Shown here one piece after another: positions 24,285 through 63,990 of a DNA stretch of 64,000 nt. Under the pieces are notes generated by a model, which did no database searches, was not told the DNA's origin, and saw only the letters and a program-made list of their open reading frames with translations. Origin of the DNA: Cranoglanis bouderius (Eukaryota; Chordata; Actinopteri; Siluriformes; Cranoglanididae); assembly GCA_023630585.1 (NCBI GenBank), contig CM042565.1:10415513-10479512 (forward strand), given 5' to 3'. Within the stretch, counting starts at the first letter, position 1. Each line of letters starts with the position of its first letter. Position numbers and translations under genes: made by a program.

Positions 24285-24560
24285 GGTGTTGGGCCATCAC
24301 AAGCCACCAGAACAGCTTTAATACACTTTCACATAGATTCTACACATCTCTGGAACTGTAGAAGAGGATGAACACGGTTTTTGGCGATAGTGGTGGAGAC
24401 TGCTAGCTTCAAAATCTCCCATAAGTATTCAGCTGGGTTGAGATTTGATGACTTTTAAGGCCATAGTTTATGATTCTCATCCTAACAACTTTTTAATGAT
24501 GTGTAGTGATGTTTCCCTCTAAGTGCACGTGTGGAAAAAATAAGCCTCCCACAGCATAAC
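24285..24560 (-). mobile_element. Degenerate Tc1/mariner-like relic (family C)
   Basis: Shares the GTTGAGATTTGATGACTTTTAAGGCC and ATTCTCATCC blocks with 16590-16640, followed by CCCACAGCATAACAGAGCC, typical of this relic family. No intact frame. The 24561-24884 remainder up to the next element is unassigned. Confidence 0.4.
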
Positions 24561-26029
24561 AGAGCCACACGGTTTTTCCTTTCATTTGTCATCAATCTGT
24601 ATAGTATGTATATCTTAGGGGGGAAAAGGATTGATACTTTGACTAGCCTCTTCCCAATATCTTTCCATAAAGGTTTGTCCAAACAAACCCATTAGGATCA
24701 TAGGTGGAACCTTTTTCCTGTGTATATATGCATAATTGGATAGTCTTTGGTTGGTTAAAGATCGTACTTGCTACTTTTCTGAAAACAAAACCCTCTGTTG
24801 TACCCCAAACCTTTAGGAGTACCCCCTTCAGGGTGCTTAAGGGTGCTGCATAATTTAAAAAAAAAAGAAAGTTTTTATAAAAGTGACACTGTATAAAAAC
24901 TCTGCACAACCCTGTTAAAAATGCAAGTTTTTGTGATGTAAAAAATTTAAACCAACAGGAATCATGTCAGATTTTTTTCCACCAGATTTTTTCCAACCAA
25001 CAAAATTCAAGTGAAAAAGAAAGAACTCACAATAACCTGGTAGCACATCCCTTAGCAAGTATGCACATCCTTTATCTAATAAGTAATTATTAATAAGTTA
25101 CTAGTAATATAGTCTTTTTTAGGTAAGAGAATACCAACTTCTTAATTGGGCAGTTTTATTCCACTGTTCCTTTATTCCACTGCAAAAATGTTCCAGATCT
25201 ATCAAATTGCGAGGTTATCTCCTGTGCACAGCCCTCTTCAAATCATTCCACAGGTTTTTGATAGGATTTAGACCTGGGTTCTGACTTGGCCATTCCAAAA
25301 CTTTGATCTTCTTCTTCTGAAGCCATTCCTTTGTTGACTTGGATTTGTGCTTTGGCTCATTATTGTGCTCGAAGTTAATTTTTTTTTCATCTTCAGCTGT
25401 CTAAAAGAGGCCTGCAGGTTTTGTGCCAAAATAGATCAGTATTTGGAGCTATTTTAGAGCCCCAGTCCCAGCCGAAGAGAAGCAGCCCCTAGACTGATAC
25501 TTCCACCACCATGCTTCACTGTGGGTATGGTGTTCTTTGGGTGATAAAATGTCTTGTGTTTGCACCAAACATATTTTTTATAATTATGTCCAAAAATTCT
25601 ACCTTTGTCTCATCAGACCAAGCTCATTTTGCCACAAGGTTTGGAATGATTTAGAAAGGATTTTTTGTTTTTGTGTGTGTGAGAAAGGGCTTCCATCTAG
25701 TCACCCTACCCCATAGCCCAGAAACATGAAAAAAAAAAGAGAGATTGTTAACATGCAGGGAGTGACCAGTATAATGTTGCTGTAGGTCTCTTGGCAGCCT
25801 CCCTGATCAGTTTTCTTCTTGTGTCATCCATTTTTGAGGGATGTCCTGTTCTTGGTAATGTCACCTCTCCTGTGGTGCTGCATTTTTTTTTGTTGATGAT
25901 GGCCCTCACAGTGTACCATGGTACATCTCATGTTTTGGACATTCATTTGTAACCCTCTCCTGATCAATACCTTTCCACAATGAGATCCCACACATGCTTT
26001 GTAACCTCCATAGCTTCAGCAGTCGGATA

Positions 26030-27137
26030 TAACCCCATTTCCATAAAACAAAAATCTGTGATTTGTCAAGTCTCTTGAAACTTTAATTAACTGACAAAAG
26101 TACAAAGAAAAGATATTCAGTGTTTTCACTGACCAACTTAATTGTATTTTGTAAATATAAACCCTTCAACAGAGCCGTTGGGACAGAGGCAAAATAAGAC
26201 TGAAAAGTTTATAGAATATTCAAGTAACACCATTTTGGAGGATCAAGTTAATTGGGGAGTGTATCAGGATTGGGCATGAAAGGAGCATCCACCAAAAGCT
26301 CAGCCTTTGCAAGCAAGGATGGGTCATGGCTCACCACTTTGTGCCAAACTTCGTGAGAGAATTGTCAGTCAGTTCAAAAAGAACATTACTCAATGAAAGA
26401 TTGCAAAGAATTTTGGTCTTTCACCATCTAAAGTGCATAATACTGTGAAAAGATTCAGGGAATCCAGAGAAATCTCACTGCATAAAGGGCAAAGCCGGAA
26501 ACCACTGTTGAATGTGCGTGACCTTCGAGCCCTCAGGCGGCAATGCCTGAGAAATCGCCATGCTACTGTGATAAATATAATCACATGGGCTCAGGAGTAC
26601 TTCGGAAAACTGTTGTCACTTAACACAGAAATGCAAACGCAAATCCACAGCATGGGTGACTTGCATATGTGTGAGGGTACCGTGGAGGCGTATATTGGGA
26701 TTTGAGAGAGACATATGTGCCAACAAGTCTCCAGTGGCGCATCCTGAAGAGGAGAATCAGACAATGGCGACCAAGGACTGTTGAGCAGCTGAAGTCTTGT
26801 ATCAAGTAAGAATGGGCAAAAATTCCACTTGCAAAACTGTAACAATTAGTATCCTCGGTTGCCAAACGATTAAAAAGTGTAATCAAAAGGAAGGGTGATG
26901 TAACACCGTGGTAAACATGCCTCTGTCCCAACTTTTTTTTGAGTGTATTGAAGGCATCAATTTCTAAATTTATTTAAATTTACAAAATACAATTAAGTTG
27001 ATCAGTGAAAACATTGAATATCTTTTAGCACTTTTGTCAGTTAATTAAAGTTTCAAGAGGCTTGACAAATCACACATTTTTGTTTTTATTGCATTTTAGA
27101 AAACATCCCAACTTTTATGGAAATGGAGTTGTAAAAG
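26030..27137 (+). mobile_element. Tc1/mariner-superfamily element nested in the older Tc1
   Basis: Ends are inverted: ACCCCATTTCCATAAAA at the left and TTTTATGGAAATGGAGT at the right, extending over about 130 bp through GATTTGTCAAG..CTCTTGAAACTTTAATTAACTGACAAAAG. The plus-strand coding relic begins near 26380 and reads HNTVKRFRESREISLHKGQS then RKPLLNVRDLRALRRQC; a 3' block near 26760-26925 encodes EQLKS.IK.EW and KRKGDV-like codons. The middle, with the catalytic acids, is deleted. Confidence 0.8.
26433..26925 (+). pseudogene. Transposase relic of the nested element
   Basis: The frame 26433-26705 holds a helix-turn-helix-type region similar to Tc1 transposases (NVRDLRALRRQCLRNRHATV, then ITWAQEYFGKLLS). 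The catalytic core between about 26700 and 26745 is missing, and the C-terminal codons follow after a frame change. It cannot be functional. Confidence 0.7.
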
Positions 27138-27425
27138 ATGTCAGGAAAATCCTACAGAAACAGCTTAATTTTATTTGGGGTTAATCAGAATCACTCAATT
27201 GATAAAGTGTATGATCATTACTTTTGAACATGAGTTTGAATGTGATTGGTTAATTTTGAGCACAGTCACATGCTCCATAATAAAATTTTACCATATAGTT
27301 GGTTTTCACTTGGATTTATTTAGTTGCTAGAAAAATTTCTGACATGATTTAACTTGGTTTCATCTTTTATAGCACAAAAACCTGCAACTTTAACAGGGGT
27401 GTGGAGACTTTTTCCATCCACTGTA

Positions 27426-28300
27426 TTTACAGCTGATGAAAGATTAAAATGCCACGTTACTTTAAAAGCTAGCTCTAGAAACCAAAGGCTCTTGAGTTCC
27501 ATAGTTGAACGGTTTTCAAGTTCCATTGAATTTCCACACATAACAAATAAATAAATAGGGAAATATTTATCTTAGTAGATATTTGGTTTCAAAATTTAAA
27601 TATATAGTTTTTAAAAAATCCTATATGTGTGCATTCAGATGCTGCTGATCTGTACTTATTTCTGCAGGTAGACACCACCGTGGTGCAACCAACATTGTCC
27701 AAATTCCCACGTACTTCCCACAAACACATCTGCACAGGCTGACTTATCACTTCCCATTGACCATTTCAGAGGCTTACTTCAACATTTCCTCAGTGTTGCA
27801 AGTGTTAAGCAATGGCCAGGGCAAAGTGAAACAGCATGTAAAGAGAACAGAGAACAAAAGAATTGCGTGCAGATAACTGTAGTGCGAGCTGGAAAATGAA
27901 AAGCAAGAAATGAACAGACAGAAGCATTAAAGAGTACATCAATTGTGGGTTAAAAATGACTTAAAAGTTGTTTCATTATGTCTGACCACAACCTGTACAT
28001 CATATTAATACTAAGAATAATTATTATTTACATTATTAAGTTGTTTGTCTTTAACCTGGGCATATTCACATTTTAAAAATTTAGATAAGCATTAAAATGA
28101 GGTGGGATAATGATGAAATGATGCAAAACCAAGTTCAAGAAAGATGAAGAACTTGAGATAGGTAACATCCATGAGATGGCGGTACGTCTATTTATCTAAA
28201 ATTCACCCAGCATTTTTGATACAATGGTTACCATGTTAGAAAGCACCATAAAGCACCGTATTAGATTTCCATAGGCTTGAATAAGTATCGATATTAACAC
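27426..28300. other. Intergenic DNA upstream of miR-142, no gene seen
   Basis: AT-rich sequence without recognised coding stretches or repeats. It could hold distal control sequence for the miR-142 unit, but nothing in it can be named. Confidence 0.35.
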
Positions 28301-28378
28301 TTTTGCACAGGCGAAGACGAGAAAAAGTGAAAGAAGAAATGAGAAAAGAACGACAGCAAGGCTGTGACTGTTAAACCT

Positions 28379-28405
28379 CTTCCTGTGTGGTTAAGACATC
28401 ACGTG
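28379..28405 (+). promoter_or_regulatory. Composite ETS-RUNX site with nearby E-box
   Basis: CTTCCTG (28379-28385, ETS/PU.1 core GGAA on the other strand) is directly followed by TGTGGTT (28386-28392, RUNX core). CACGTG follows at 28400-28405. ETS-RUNX pairs are typical of blood-cell control regions, and miR-142 is a blood-cell microRNA, so the position just upstream of it is suggestive. Binding is not shown by sequence. Confidence 0.45.
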
Positions 28406-29532
28406 GCCAAGAAGCTTAAAAGGAGCGCTACTTCTCTCCTAGGTCCATTCCAACTCGGGCCGAAGACAACGAAGACTCTGGTAAGACCGAGGGACAAGAA
28501 GACACGAAAAGAAAAAAGAAGGCTCCATTGGGTATTGGCTTGTACAGGTACGGTATATAACTGACTGACTTAATTGACTTACTTGAAACAAACTGACATA
28601 ATTTAGCGCTAAAATATGTGACATGAATTTTAAAAATGCATAAAAATGAATATAGTGTTCACTTTAATGGTAATATAATTTACATTTTATAATATTTATA
28701 TAAATATCAGACTTCGATGCATTGTTCTATGCAAGAATACGTATTTATGCGTTTGACATTCACATTTAATGCACATTGAATGACTTTAAAACCTTCAAAT
28801 CTAATTCTTTAATTTATAGAAATTATTTTATTAATTTATTCTTTGTAATATTTACTAACTTACTCATAATCTTTGTGATATTTATGTATTATGACTGGAA
28901 AGTCTTATGTAACACAAAAACGCCAGCCACTTCCTGTTAATGCAGAAAATGATTACATTTTTATTTATGCACCACCACAAGATGTTTCTCCATAATGTAA
29001 AAAAAAGTTGTATACTTACGTGTTGTAAGATTTTAACGTACCCTGTAAAAAAAAAAAAAAAGACTTAACTTTCAAAATGTTACGTTGGTTTGCTAGAAAC
29101 AGCTTACTCATTTCGATAAAGATGGCCGCCATGCTCGAGTTAGCATAGCACGGAGTAAAAGAAAGAAGTAACAGGTTACACTTGACTAATTGTAACCAGT
29201 CTTTAATTTAGAGAACAGTTAACTAAAAAAGAACATTTTCAATGTTTAACAAGCTGTTGTTGGTTTCAGTTAGTGAATCTGTTTATAGGTTGAAAAGAAC
29301 TTTATGTGGAACTTTGTGAACAATTGAGTTTTGACTGATTTTTTTTTTTTGTTGCTGTCTTAAATAGAGGTCTGAAAAATTCTGTGAATAAACATACAAG
29401 TACTGAGACATGACCAAAAAAAAAAAAAACCCGTCAAAAATGTTTGCAAATATTTTTCTGTCAAGACGTCACATTAATTCAAGAGTAACAGTTTGGGTGT
29501 GGTTTATACAGACAGCTGTAAAAGAGCTGGAA

Positions 29533-29577
<45 letters not shown>

Positions 29578-29676
29578 TGTGTATGTTAAGGGGGAGGGGA
29601 GTCTTAACCACTAACTCTACAGGTGCGACTTAGCGCAGATGAACCGAGGACCTGGAGACGGCTGCGCTTGGGAAGT

Positions 29677-29762
29677 ACAGTGCAGTCATCCATAAAGTAG
29701 AAAGCACTACTAAACCCCTCGCCACAGTGTAGTGTTTCCTACTTTATGGATGAGTGTACTGT
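29677..29762 (+). ncRNA. mir142: miR-142 precursor
   Basis: The arms ACAGTGCAGTCATCCATAAA and TTTATGGATGAGTGTACTGT fold back over a short loop (about 29712-29727). The 5p strand CAUAAAGUAGAAAGCACUAC(U) is at 29691-29711 and the 3p strand UGUAGUGUUUCCUACUUUAU(GGA) at 29728-29750, both matching the vertebrate miR-142 mature sequences I know, base for base. miR-142 is made in haematopoietic cells and acts as an argonaute-bound repressor. Its place between SUPT4H1 and TSPOAP1 matches the mammalian locus. Confidence 0.97.
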
Positions 29763-29999
29763 TGGCTACTGGGATCACGTTCTCACACTTTAACGACTCA
29801 ACATGGTGGACAGAGAAAAAGAGGAACTGGCTTTGTTTCATAAGACTGTGCACAGCTCACTGTGTAAATTTTGGGCCACATGAGCTGCTGCACATGAAGA
29901 AACAAAACCAAGCTAGTTGTTGCTAACATGTCTGATTTGTTCTGGACATAATGTTTAAGTGTAACATTGTTGTATCTGATTTCACTTTTCCTTTTCATT

Positions 30000-30005
30000 A
30001 ATAAA
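30000..30005 (+). terminator. Poly(A) signal of the miR-142 host RNA
   Basis: AATAAA followed by AAACTTTAAAAAA, about 240 bases after the hairpin, is the first perfect plus-strand signal downstream. Confidence 0.55.
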
Positions 30006-30176
30006 ACTTTAAAAAAAAAAAAAAACACTCTTTGTTGTCTGTTGCATTTTAGCTTTGTCTATATGCATACACTATGGTTTTATAGAAATTATCCTTGATC
30101 TAAAAACTTTCCACATTTTTCCACACACAAAATCACCACAAAACAGCAGTGCTAAGATTTTTCTGTAAAAATAGAT

Positions 30177-30182
30177 TTTATT
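30177..30182 (-). terminator. Candidate TSPOAP1 poly(A) signal
   Basis: TTTATT on the plus strand is AATAAA on the minus strand. It is about 3.4 kb beyond the TSPOAP1 stop and only about 170 bases from the convergent miR-142 host end. Other AATAAA copies nearer the stop cannot be ruled out. Confidence 0.35.
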
Positions 30183-31804
30183 TCTGTAAAAAGGTCAGAC
30201 TAAATGACAGTTTCCCCCTTCAATGAACAATAATGATCTTACTAGTCATCACTCAGAAACTTGCTTCAACATGCAAAAAAGAAAAAAAAAAGAAAAAGAA
30301 AATTTGAAAAAACCTATTTACAAGTTTCAAAAATTGATTACAAAACCTCAGATTTACAAAACAGGTTCCTGTTCTCCGTGTGACACTTGCAGAAATTCTG
30401 AGAGACTGACGCGAGAATAAAGCTTCTCGTACTGTTTGAAAATACCGCACGTCAAAATCACAAAGTGCAAACTGTTGACCTGAACACTGTACATCATCAC
30501 TGTACACAGACCAAACTCTCAGCTGTTATCTTCCAGCTTGGCCTCCACTGCAGCCAGTGGAAAAAAAAAGTCCTACAAATACATTGTAGAAGTAAAGAAA
30601 TGCAAGGTAATATTATAAATACTTAAATATCGATAAATAAGGCCGTGTCTGGGTGCGACGCCTTCATGCATGCAGTCAGTAGAAGTACAGTAAAAGTAAA
30701 CATCGAAGTAAGACTAAACAAGGTCTCGTAAGGCTAGTAAGTTACTGTGGTCTAGCTGTGGGTGCAGATTAGCAGAGAGTAGCTTAGCGCTAGCGATAAC
30801 ACTGGGATCAGTGTGGTGCAAGCTTGCGAACTATAGTAGCTGATTGAAAAGCAAGTTTTAGGATTATAGCACAGCTTAGGGATCAATGCTTGCCTAGAGT
30901 TACCTACAGGCTACAGAGAGAGAAATAGTTTTGACTGTACAGTGCAGAGCCTCCGTCAGGGCTGTATGTGTTTAAATATTTAAGATTAATGCAGTCAACA
31001 TTTCATTAAAATATATCTTTCGGTTCAGCACAGAACCAAACTGAACTTGAGCAGAAACCTAGACCTGGACTTCTGGTCTACAGAGTATCTGGTGCTTGGA
31101 CCCCGCTCTCTCATCAGCTCCCTACTGCCATAGCAACGCAAAGAGCACCAAAAGGTTTGGCAAGAGTGTGTGATGTTCTGGTTAGGAACATCCGCCATGT
31201 TCACCTGATACACACTGCCAGTTAAGCCAGTTTTTCACTGCGAGATTTCAGCATCCTTTTAGTATGTCATGCTGTATGAGATGAGCCAAAAGAAATCTTG
31301 GCTGAAATCTATAACAGACTGTGTAATAACATGTTCTCTATGTCAGATTATATAATGAAGATCCTCTGATTAATGACCTAAACAGTACATAGTAGTTTTC
31401 AGTAATCAGCACAATCTGGGCTCGTACAGAAAATCATTGTATAAACAGAAACAAGCCCTTTTTATAATAGTAGCAATGTTAAGAGTAAATGAATACAACA
31501 TTCTTCAAAGCGAGCTTGAGGTAATAAGAATTTTTTCCTGTCTATTAGTGTTGCAACTCACTGTACGAGGACCTAGACGTGTAACTTTATATTAATTAAT
31601 GTGAGCAAGTCAGCATTTTTGTTTATATTTCATCATATTTTGCCGCTACCGTATTTGTAGCTGTCTGTGAGTTTTGTGTAGTTTTGTTTTTTGTTTGAGT
31701 TTTGTAATGTCGTTTAGAGGAACATTGTAGCACAGGTCACACTTAATTAAAAAAAAATTCTGACAGTTGCTGTCTTTGGTTGCAGTGGTACTAATTTGGT
31801 CACA

Positions 31805-31925
31805 TTATCCATTCTAAGACCACCATTTTTAACTCACGACTGAAGAATTCTTGTGTATGTGATATTATAGCCTGCGACAGCAAAATCTGGCCAAAAATCG
31901 TACAATGAATGAAACCTGGCTTTAC
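31805..31925. mobile_element. Transposon fragment (family B)
   Basis: AACTCACGACTGAAGAATTC, GCCTGCGACAGCAAAATC, GGCCAAAAATCGTACAATG and GAAACCTGGCTTTA mirror the blocks at 10436-10530 on the opposite strand, marking a dispersed repeat. Confidence 0.45.
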
Positions 31926-32102
31926 ACCCACATGACACAATACTGAAACTGATGAACATCATACTATGGACACATGGTTAGTCCTCAAAGTAGAGCTAAA
32001 TAATTACTGCATATTTGACAAGAGCCACTTTGTATACTGTGAATGTGTTTTCATATTAATTTTCAGACCACACATGCAATAATGATGAAATTCCCTGTTT
32101 TA

Positions 32103-32103
32103 T

Positions 32104-32152
<49 letters not shown>
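32103..32152. repeat. (CA)n microsatellite
   Basis: About 25 CA units in the probable TSPOAP1 3' UTR. Confidence 0.95.
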
Positions 32153-32155
<3 letters not shown>

Positions 32156-33619
32156 GCCTTTTGGTGCTACTTGAGTCCCATGAGTGAGGCAAAGACACAC
32201 CAGAGGAAACCTCCAGAAGTTTGTCCTTATACACTGAAGGAATTTACGTATTTAGTACACACAGCAGCTGAGCAAATTCTACTCTTTCCCACTGTGATGT
32301 GATTCTTTCGAGAGAAATTGACATATTACATAACGCATACCTGCATATAACAGGATTTAACCTTATTGCCATATAATACACAAACAGCAATGAGACAACC
32401 TTAAAGGCTGAAAGCACAAAAAAACCACATCCAACTGATCTAATCTAAACTGATCTGATGTTTTCACCATGACGACATGACGATTCAACTCGGGGAGCAA
32501 AAAAAGATCATTTTAAGTCACTGCCTGTAGTCTTATAGTGCATTCATTGGAGTCACAGTAATTACGAGATGACTGATGCTCTGCTCTGAGCTGCTTATCT
32601 CTTCGAACTCGGAAGATGACACAGGCAACCTTTTACGTCTTTAAGATAACTATTTATCATGTGGTCAATATCAGAAAATGATAGGGAATGTGTGATAGAC
32701 ATAGAGTATGTACCTGTCTAAGTACGAAGGGTTGCCGCTTAGACACGAGCAAAGTAGCACGTCTCGTCCGTTCCATGTTTTTGGTTTAATGATTATGCAA
32801 TATGAGGTATTTTTTTTACCTACAGGTGCAAAATACAGGGAGAAGTCAATGCAAATCAGTTCATTTTGTACCTGCAATGAGATTTACTAAACCTGAATAT
32901 CAGTTCAGGGACACCGTTTGTTTGTGCAAATTAATACAACTGAAGGGCATGTGTTAAATTTGTGGAAACCTGTTTTGAACTTTTTTTTTCTCATTGTTTT
33001 TTTAGCTGACATTAAACTTGAACTCTTTGCAGATACTAGAAACATTTAGTGCACACAAAAGCTATATTGTTTCCTCCCTGTACTTTGCACTTGATGTAAT
33101 TCACACAATTATTCTGTGTAAATCACTGTCTATTTGCACACATTTATGTACTGCACATCTAAATTAGTGCATGTTATTCTGAATCTTAGTAAATCTGGGC
33201 TGTAAAGTTAAATCCTGATGTTACATTACAACTGCTTTAACTGTAAAAGCCAGCACTGTTGGTTCAGTGTTTGTTTATAATTTGACATCACCCACTGTTA
33301 AGTCATAGCTTTCAGAATATTCTGTGTATTTACAAGTTTGATGAAGATATGAATGTTTTTTTTTACAAGTCAGAAGCTATACTGTGAAGCAAAGCAGGAA
33401 GAACACACCATGATCATGGTGGCAAATGGAGATAAAACAACCCAGAGAATAAAAAAAAAAAAAAGAAAAAAAAAAAAGAAAGCACCAATCGGTCACAGAG
33501 TGTGACATCTGTGTCATACCATAAATCTACCCATGAAATCACAAACACATGCAGACGAATTAACATCAACATGGAGAAAGTGCAATCAGCGAATCAGTGA
33601 AAGTAACAGTCTTTAGCTT

Positions 33620-61627
<28,008 letters not shown>

Positions 61628-61635
61628 CTATAGGT

Positions 61636-61665
<30 letters not shown>
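61636..61665. repeat. (CA)n tract near a TSPOAP1 acceptor
   Basis: About 15 CA units just upstream, in transcript sense, of the acceptor of exon 61627-61450. Confidence 0.85.
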
Positions 61666-61666
<1 letters not shown>

Positions 61667-61669
61667 GCA

Positions 61670-63479
61670 GAGCAGGAAGAGTTACCCACTCAGATTAATA
61701 GTGAGATTCCTATTGGGATTAATGTACAGAGGAAATTCAGGATAGGTCATGTGAAGCAGTGTGCTGTTGGGTGTTAGCTATGAGGCCTTATGATATTCGC
61801 AAATCAGAGTAACTGATGGCATATCTGATATTGGCAATATAATATTTTAATTACTGACTGCCAGCTAAAACATACACATTTGCATTCTACTCTACATGCA
61901 AATATAACTTAAAATTGCATTTGAATCTTAAAGGCAGATAAGAGGACTATGAGAGTACAAGACCCACTAGCAGGAATTGCTCTTACTTCAAAAAATCTAT
62001 ATAGAATTATTAATTATGTAATATGCCTTTTTATGTTAAAACAAATACTTGGATGCTTAAATGGATTAGGAACATATCTACACCTTTATCCTTATTAAAC
62101 ATTAATTCAAAGGCTCTATGAGTATACATAAGCAGGCAATTGGGAAACAAGGCCCTGCTGCTATGTCTGATAGCTAGCTGGCTAGCTAACTGCTAGTGAC
62201 TAGCTTGTATTTGTCTCAGCTCGACACAAATGCTCTTTTAGTATCGGAGTCTTGAGCTGCATTCTCATTTTACTTAGCAACTGCTTTTTATTTTTTTAAT
62301 TTTTTTAGCAATCTGACAAAATACACTATAACAAACCAAACTATTTTGTTCATGACTAAAATCAGCTAGGGTAGTTAGCTAGCAGGTTTGGCACACAGGT
62401 TCTGTGGTTAAAAGTGTACAGGTGCCATGTTGTCCTCTAATCTGTGTTCCAAAGCCACTAAAATTTCTGTTTAATGGGGAAATTGTAAACGAATGTGAAA
62501 AATGTGTTAACAAACTGAAACACCATTTTATATAGAATCAGGCAGCCACATTTTTTTTAATTCAGGGGTGCATTCTTTATGATTCTTTAGTATAACCTCG
62601 AACATATTTCTGAGTGAATATCAGGTGATCATTAGGATGTGAGAATAATGAACTGGCAGAAAGGTGTTCATTTATGGGAAGTGATCAACTAAAAACAGCT
62701 GCTGGTAAAAATGAACTCTCATGCAGTGAATTAATCAAAACATTTCTCAGAGATACCAGGGAGAAAGGGGGCAGAAAGACGACGCAGGAAATAGGGAGAG
62801 GTTTGCAGCCATTTTGCTGAGTTTGTTTTGTGGGGACCTAGCAAGTGCGTATATCTTAGACCGAGAGAAACTACAGCTAGTTTCACTTCCGGGACTGCGG
62901 TTCAGCTTCCTGGCAGACACTGAGCAAACAGGGCCTCATCACACACACATACACACGCTTTTACACACAGTTCTAAAAAACAGCCAGTTTCCTGTAAAAT
63001 ATCACACCTAAGTGCATGTCACTAAAAATCGACATCATCATGAAGAAAATATTTTACTATATAGCAGGAACAAGATTAATCACAGGTTTAATGTTTAAAA
63101 TCCAACTTTTTCATGGGTATTGTTTTAAAAAAAAACTTGGATATACATAAATTTTAATATTTATAACAACAACTAACATGAAAATCACAAATATTTTTGA
63201 TCTGTACTAAAATCAAGCTTATTTCTCACACTCTTTCAGCAAATTTGGTAATGTACAAAACCACTTTAGATCAAGAAATTATTTCCACATTATACACTTT
63301 AAGCCTTAATTGTATAAGCCTCAAATGTATACACATTTGTCACATTCCTTTTCAGACGTATTTTATTCCTCTTATAGCCAAAAACTGCATGTGATCCTTT
63401 AAAAAAAAAAAAATCAACTTAGCAATTTGCCAACAATTACATTCTTTTATTAATTAAAGAATGAAACATCATACTTTTT
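61670..63479 (-). other. TSPOAP1 intron, no further exon found
   Basis: No coding stretch that joins in phase to exon 61627-61450 was found. Short A- and T-runs only. The 5' exons are expected right of the window. Confidence 0.4.
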
Positions 63480-63990
63480 ATCCATTTATAGTTACATTTA
63501 ATGTTGTGGAACGTCAAGTTAGTTCCTGGGATCACTTATGCTATAGCAGCTATAAACAGCTGTTTTCTCACCAGCCTCTCTTTCTCTCTCTCGACATTAA
63601 GACGAAAATAATTTAATATATAAACTGTTAGTTAGAAACTGTTAGGTCCTATGTCCAGAAGACTTTTCCGTGGTGGAAAACTTACTGTTACTTTCCGTTA
63701 CAAAGTGCTGACACTGGAGACTCCATAAAAATTAAACAAGTCTCCTTCCAGAAAATTTCACCACAAAAACAATTATAAGTTAGTTATAATCTTTGTTAAA
63801 TAACAGTGCATTTTTAATCCGTTTATTGCGCGTCTTAGATTATCCCTGTGTAAACTGTTACTATAGAAACGATATAACAAACGCATGAATATAAACCATG
63901 CATTACTTTCAGAGCTGCTGTTATAGAAAATGAATCCACAGCTTCTGACCAATCAGATTCATGAGATCAATAGTACTGTGGTGTAAATAT
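63480..63990. mobile_element. MITE-type repeat, probably nearly full
   Basis: Blocks TATAGCAGCTATAAACAGC, CCAGAAGACTTTTCCGTGG, CTGACACTGGAGACTCC and GTGTAAACTGTTACTATAG, ending TTCTGACCAATCAGATTC, match a dispersed fish repeat that I know by appearance. Exact ends and class are not fixed. Confidence 0.5.

Larger units (their letters stand above)
24885..27425 (-). mobile_element. Old Tc1 transposon interrupted by a second transposon
   Basis: The right end AGGGGTGTGGAGACTTTTTCCATCCACTGTA and the decayed left end CACTGTATAAAAACTCTGC..CCCTGTTAAAAATGCAAG are inverted repeats. Minus-strand transposase relics lie at about 25200-25930: CATTCCACAGGTTTTTGATAGG encodes the ENLWNDL block in reverse and TTTGTGCTTTGGCTCATTATTG the DNEPKHK-like block. 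The halves of this element, 24885-26029 and 27138-27425, are separated by the insert at 26030-27137. Confidence 0.75.
28310..30015 (+). ncRNA. Candidate primary transcript of miR-142 (two exons)
   Basis: A candidate exon 1 ends at 28480 with a good donor, CTCTG followed by GTAAGACC. A candidate acceptor CCACTAACTCTACAG ends at 29622, with CTAAC as branch-like sequence. Exon 2 (29623 to about 30015) contains the miR-142 hairpin and ends after AATAAA at 30000-30005. No conserved open frame is present, so a non-coding host RNA fits. The start of exon 1 is not fixed. The intron has a TG microsatellite at 29541-29575. This model is inference from splice and poly(A) signals. Confidence 0.5.
30183..33619 (-). 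other. Probable TSPOAP1 3' untranslated region
   Basis: No exon-like coding stretch is seen between the TSPOAP1 stop codon and the convergent miR-142 unit. A long 3' UTR is usual for neuronal genes. It contains a CA microsatellite at 32103-32152, an A-rich tract at 33450-33481 and a family-B transposon fragment at 31805-31925. Confidence 0.4.
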
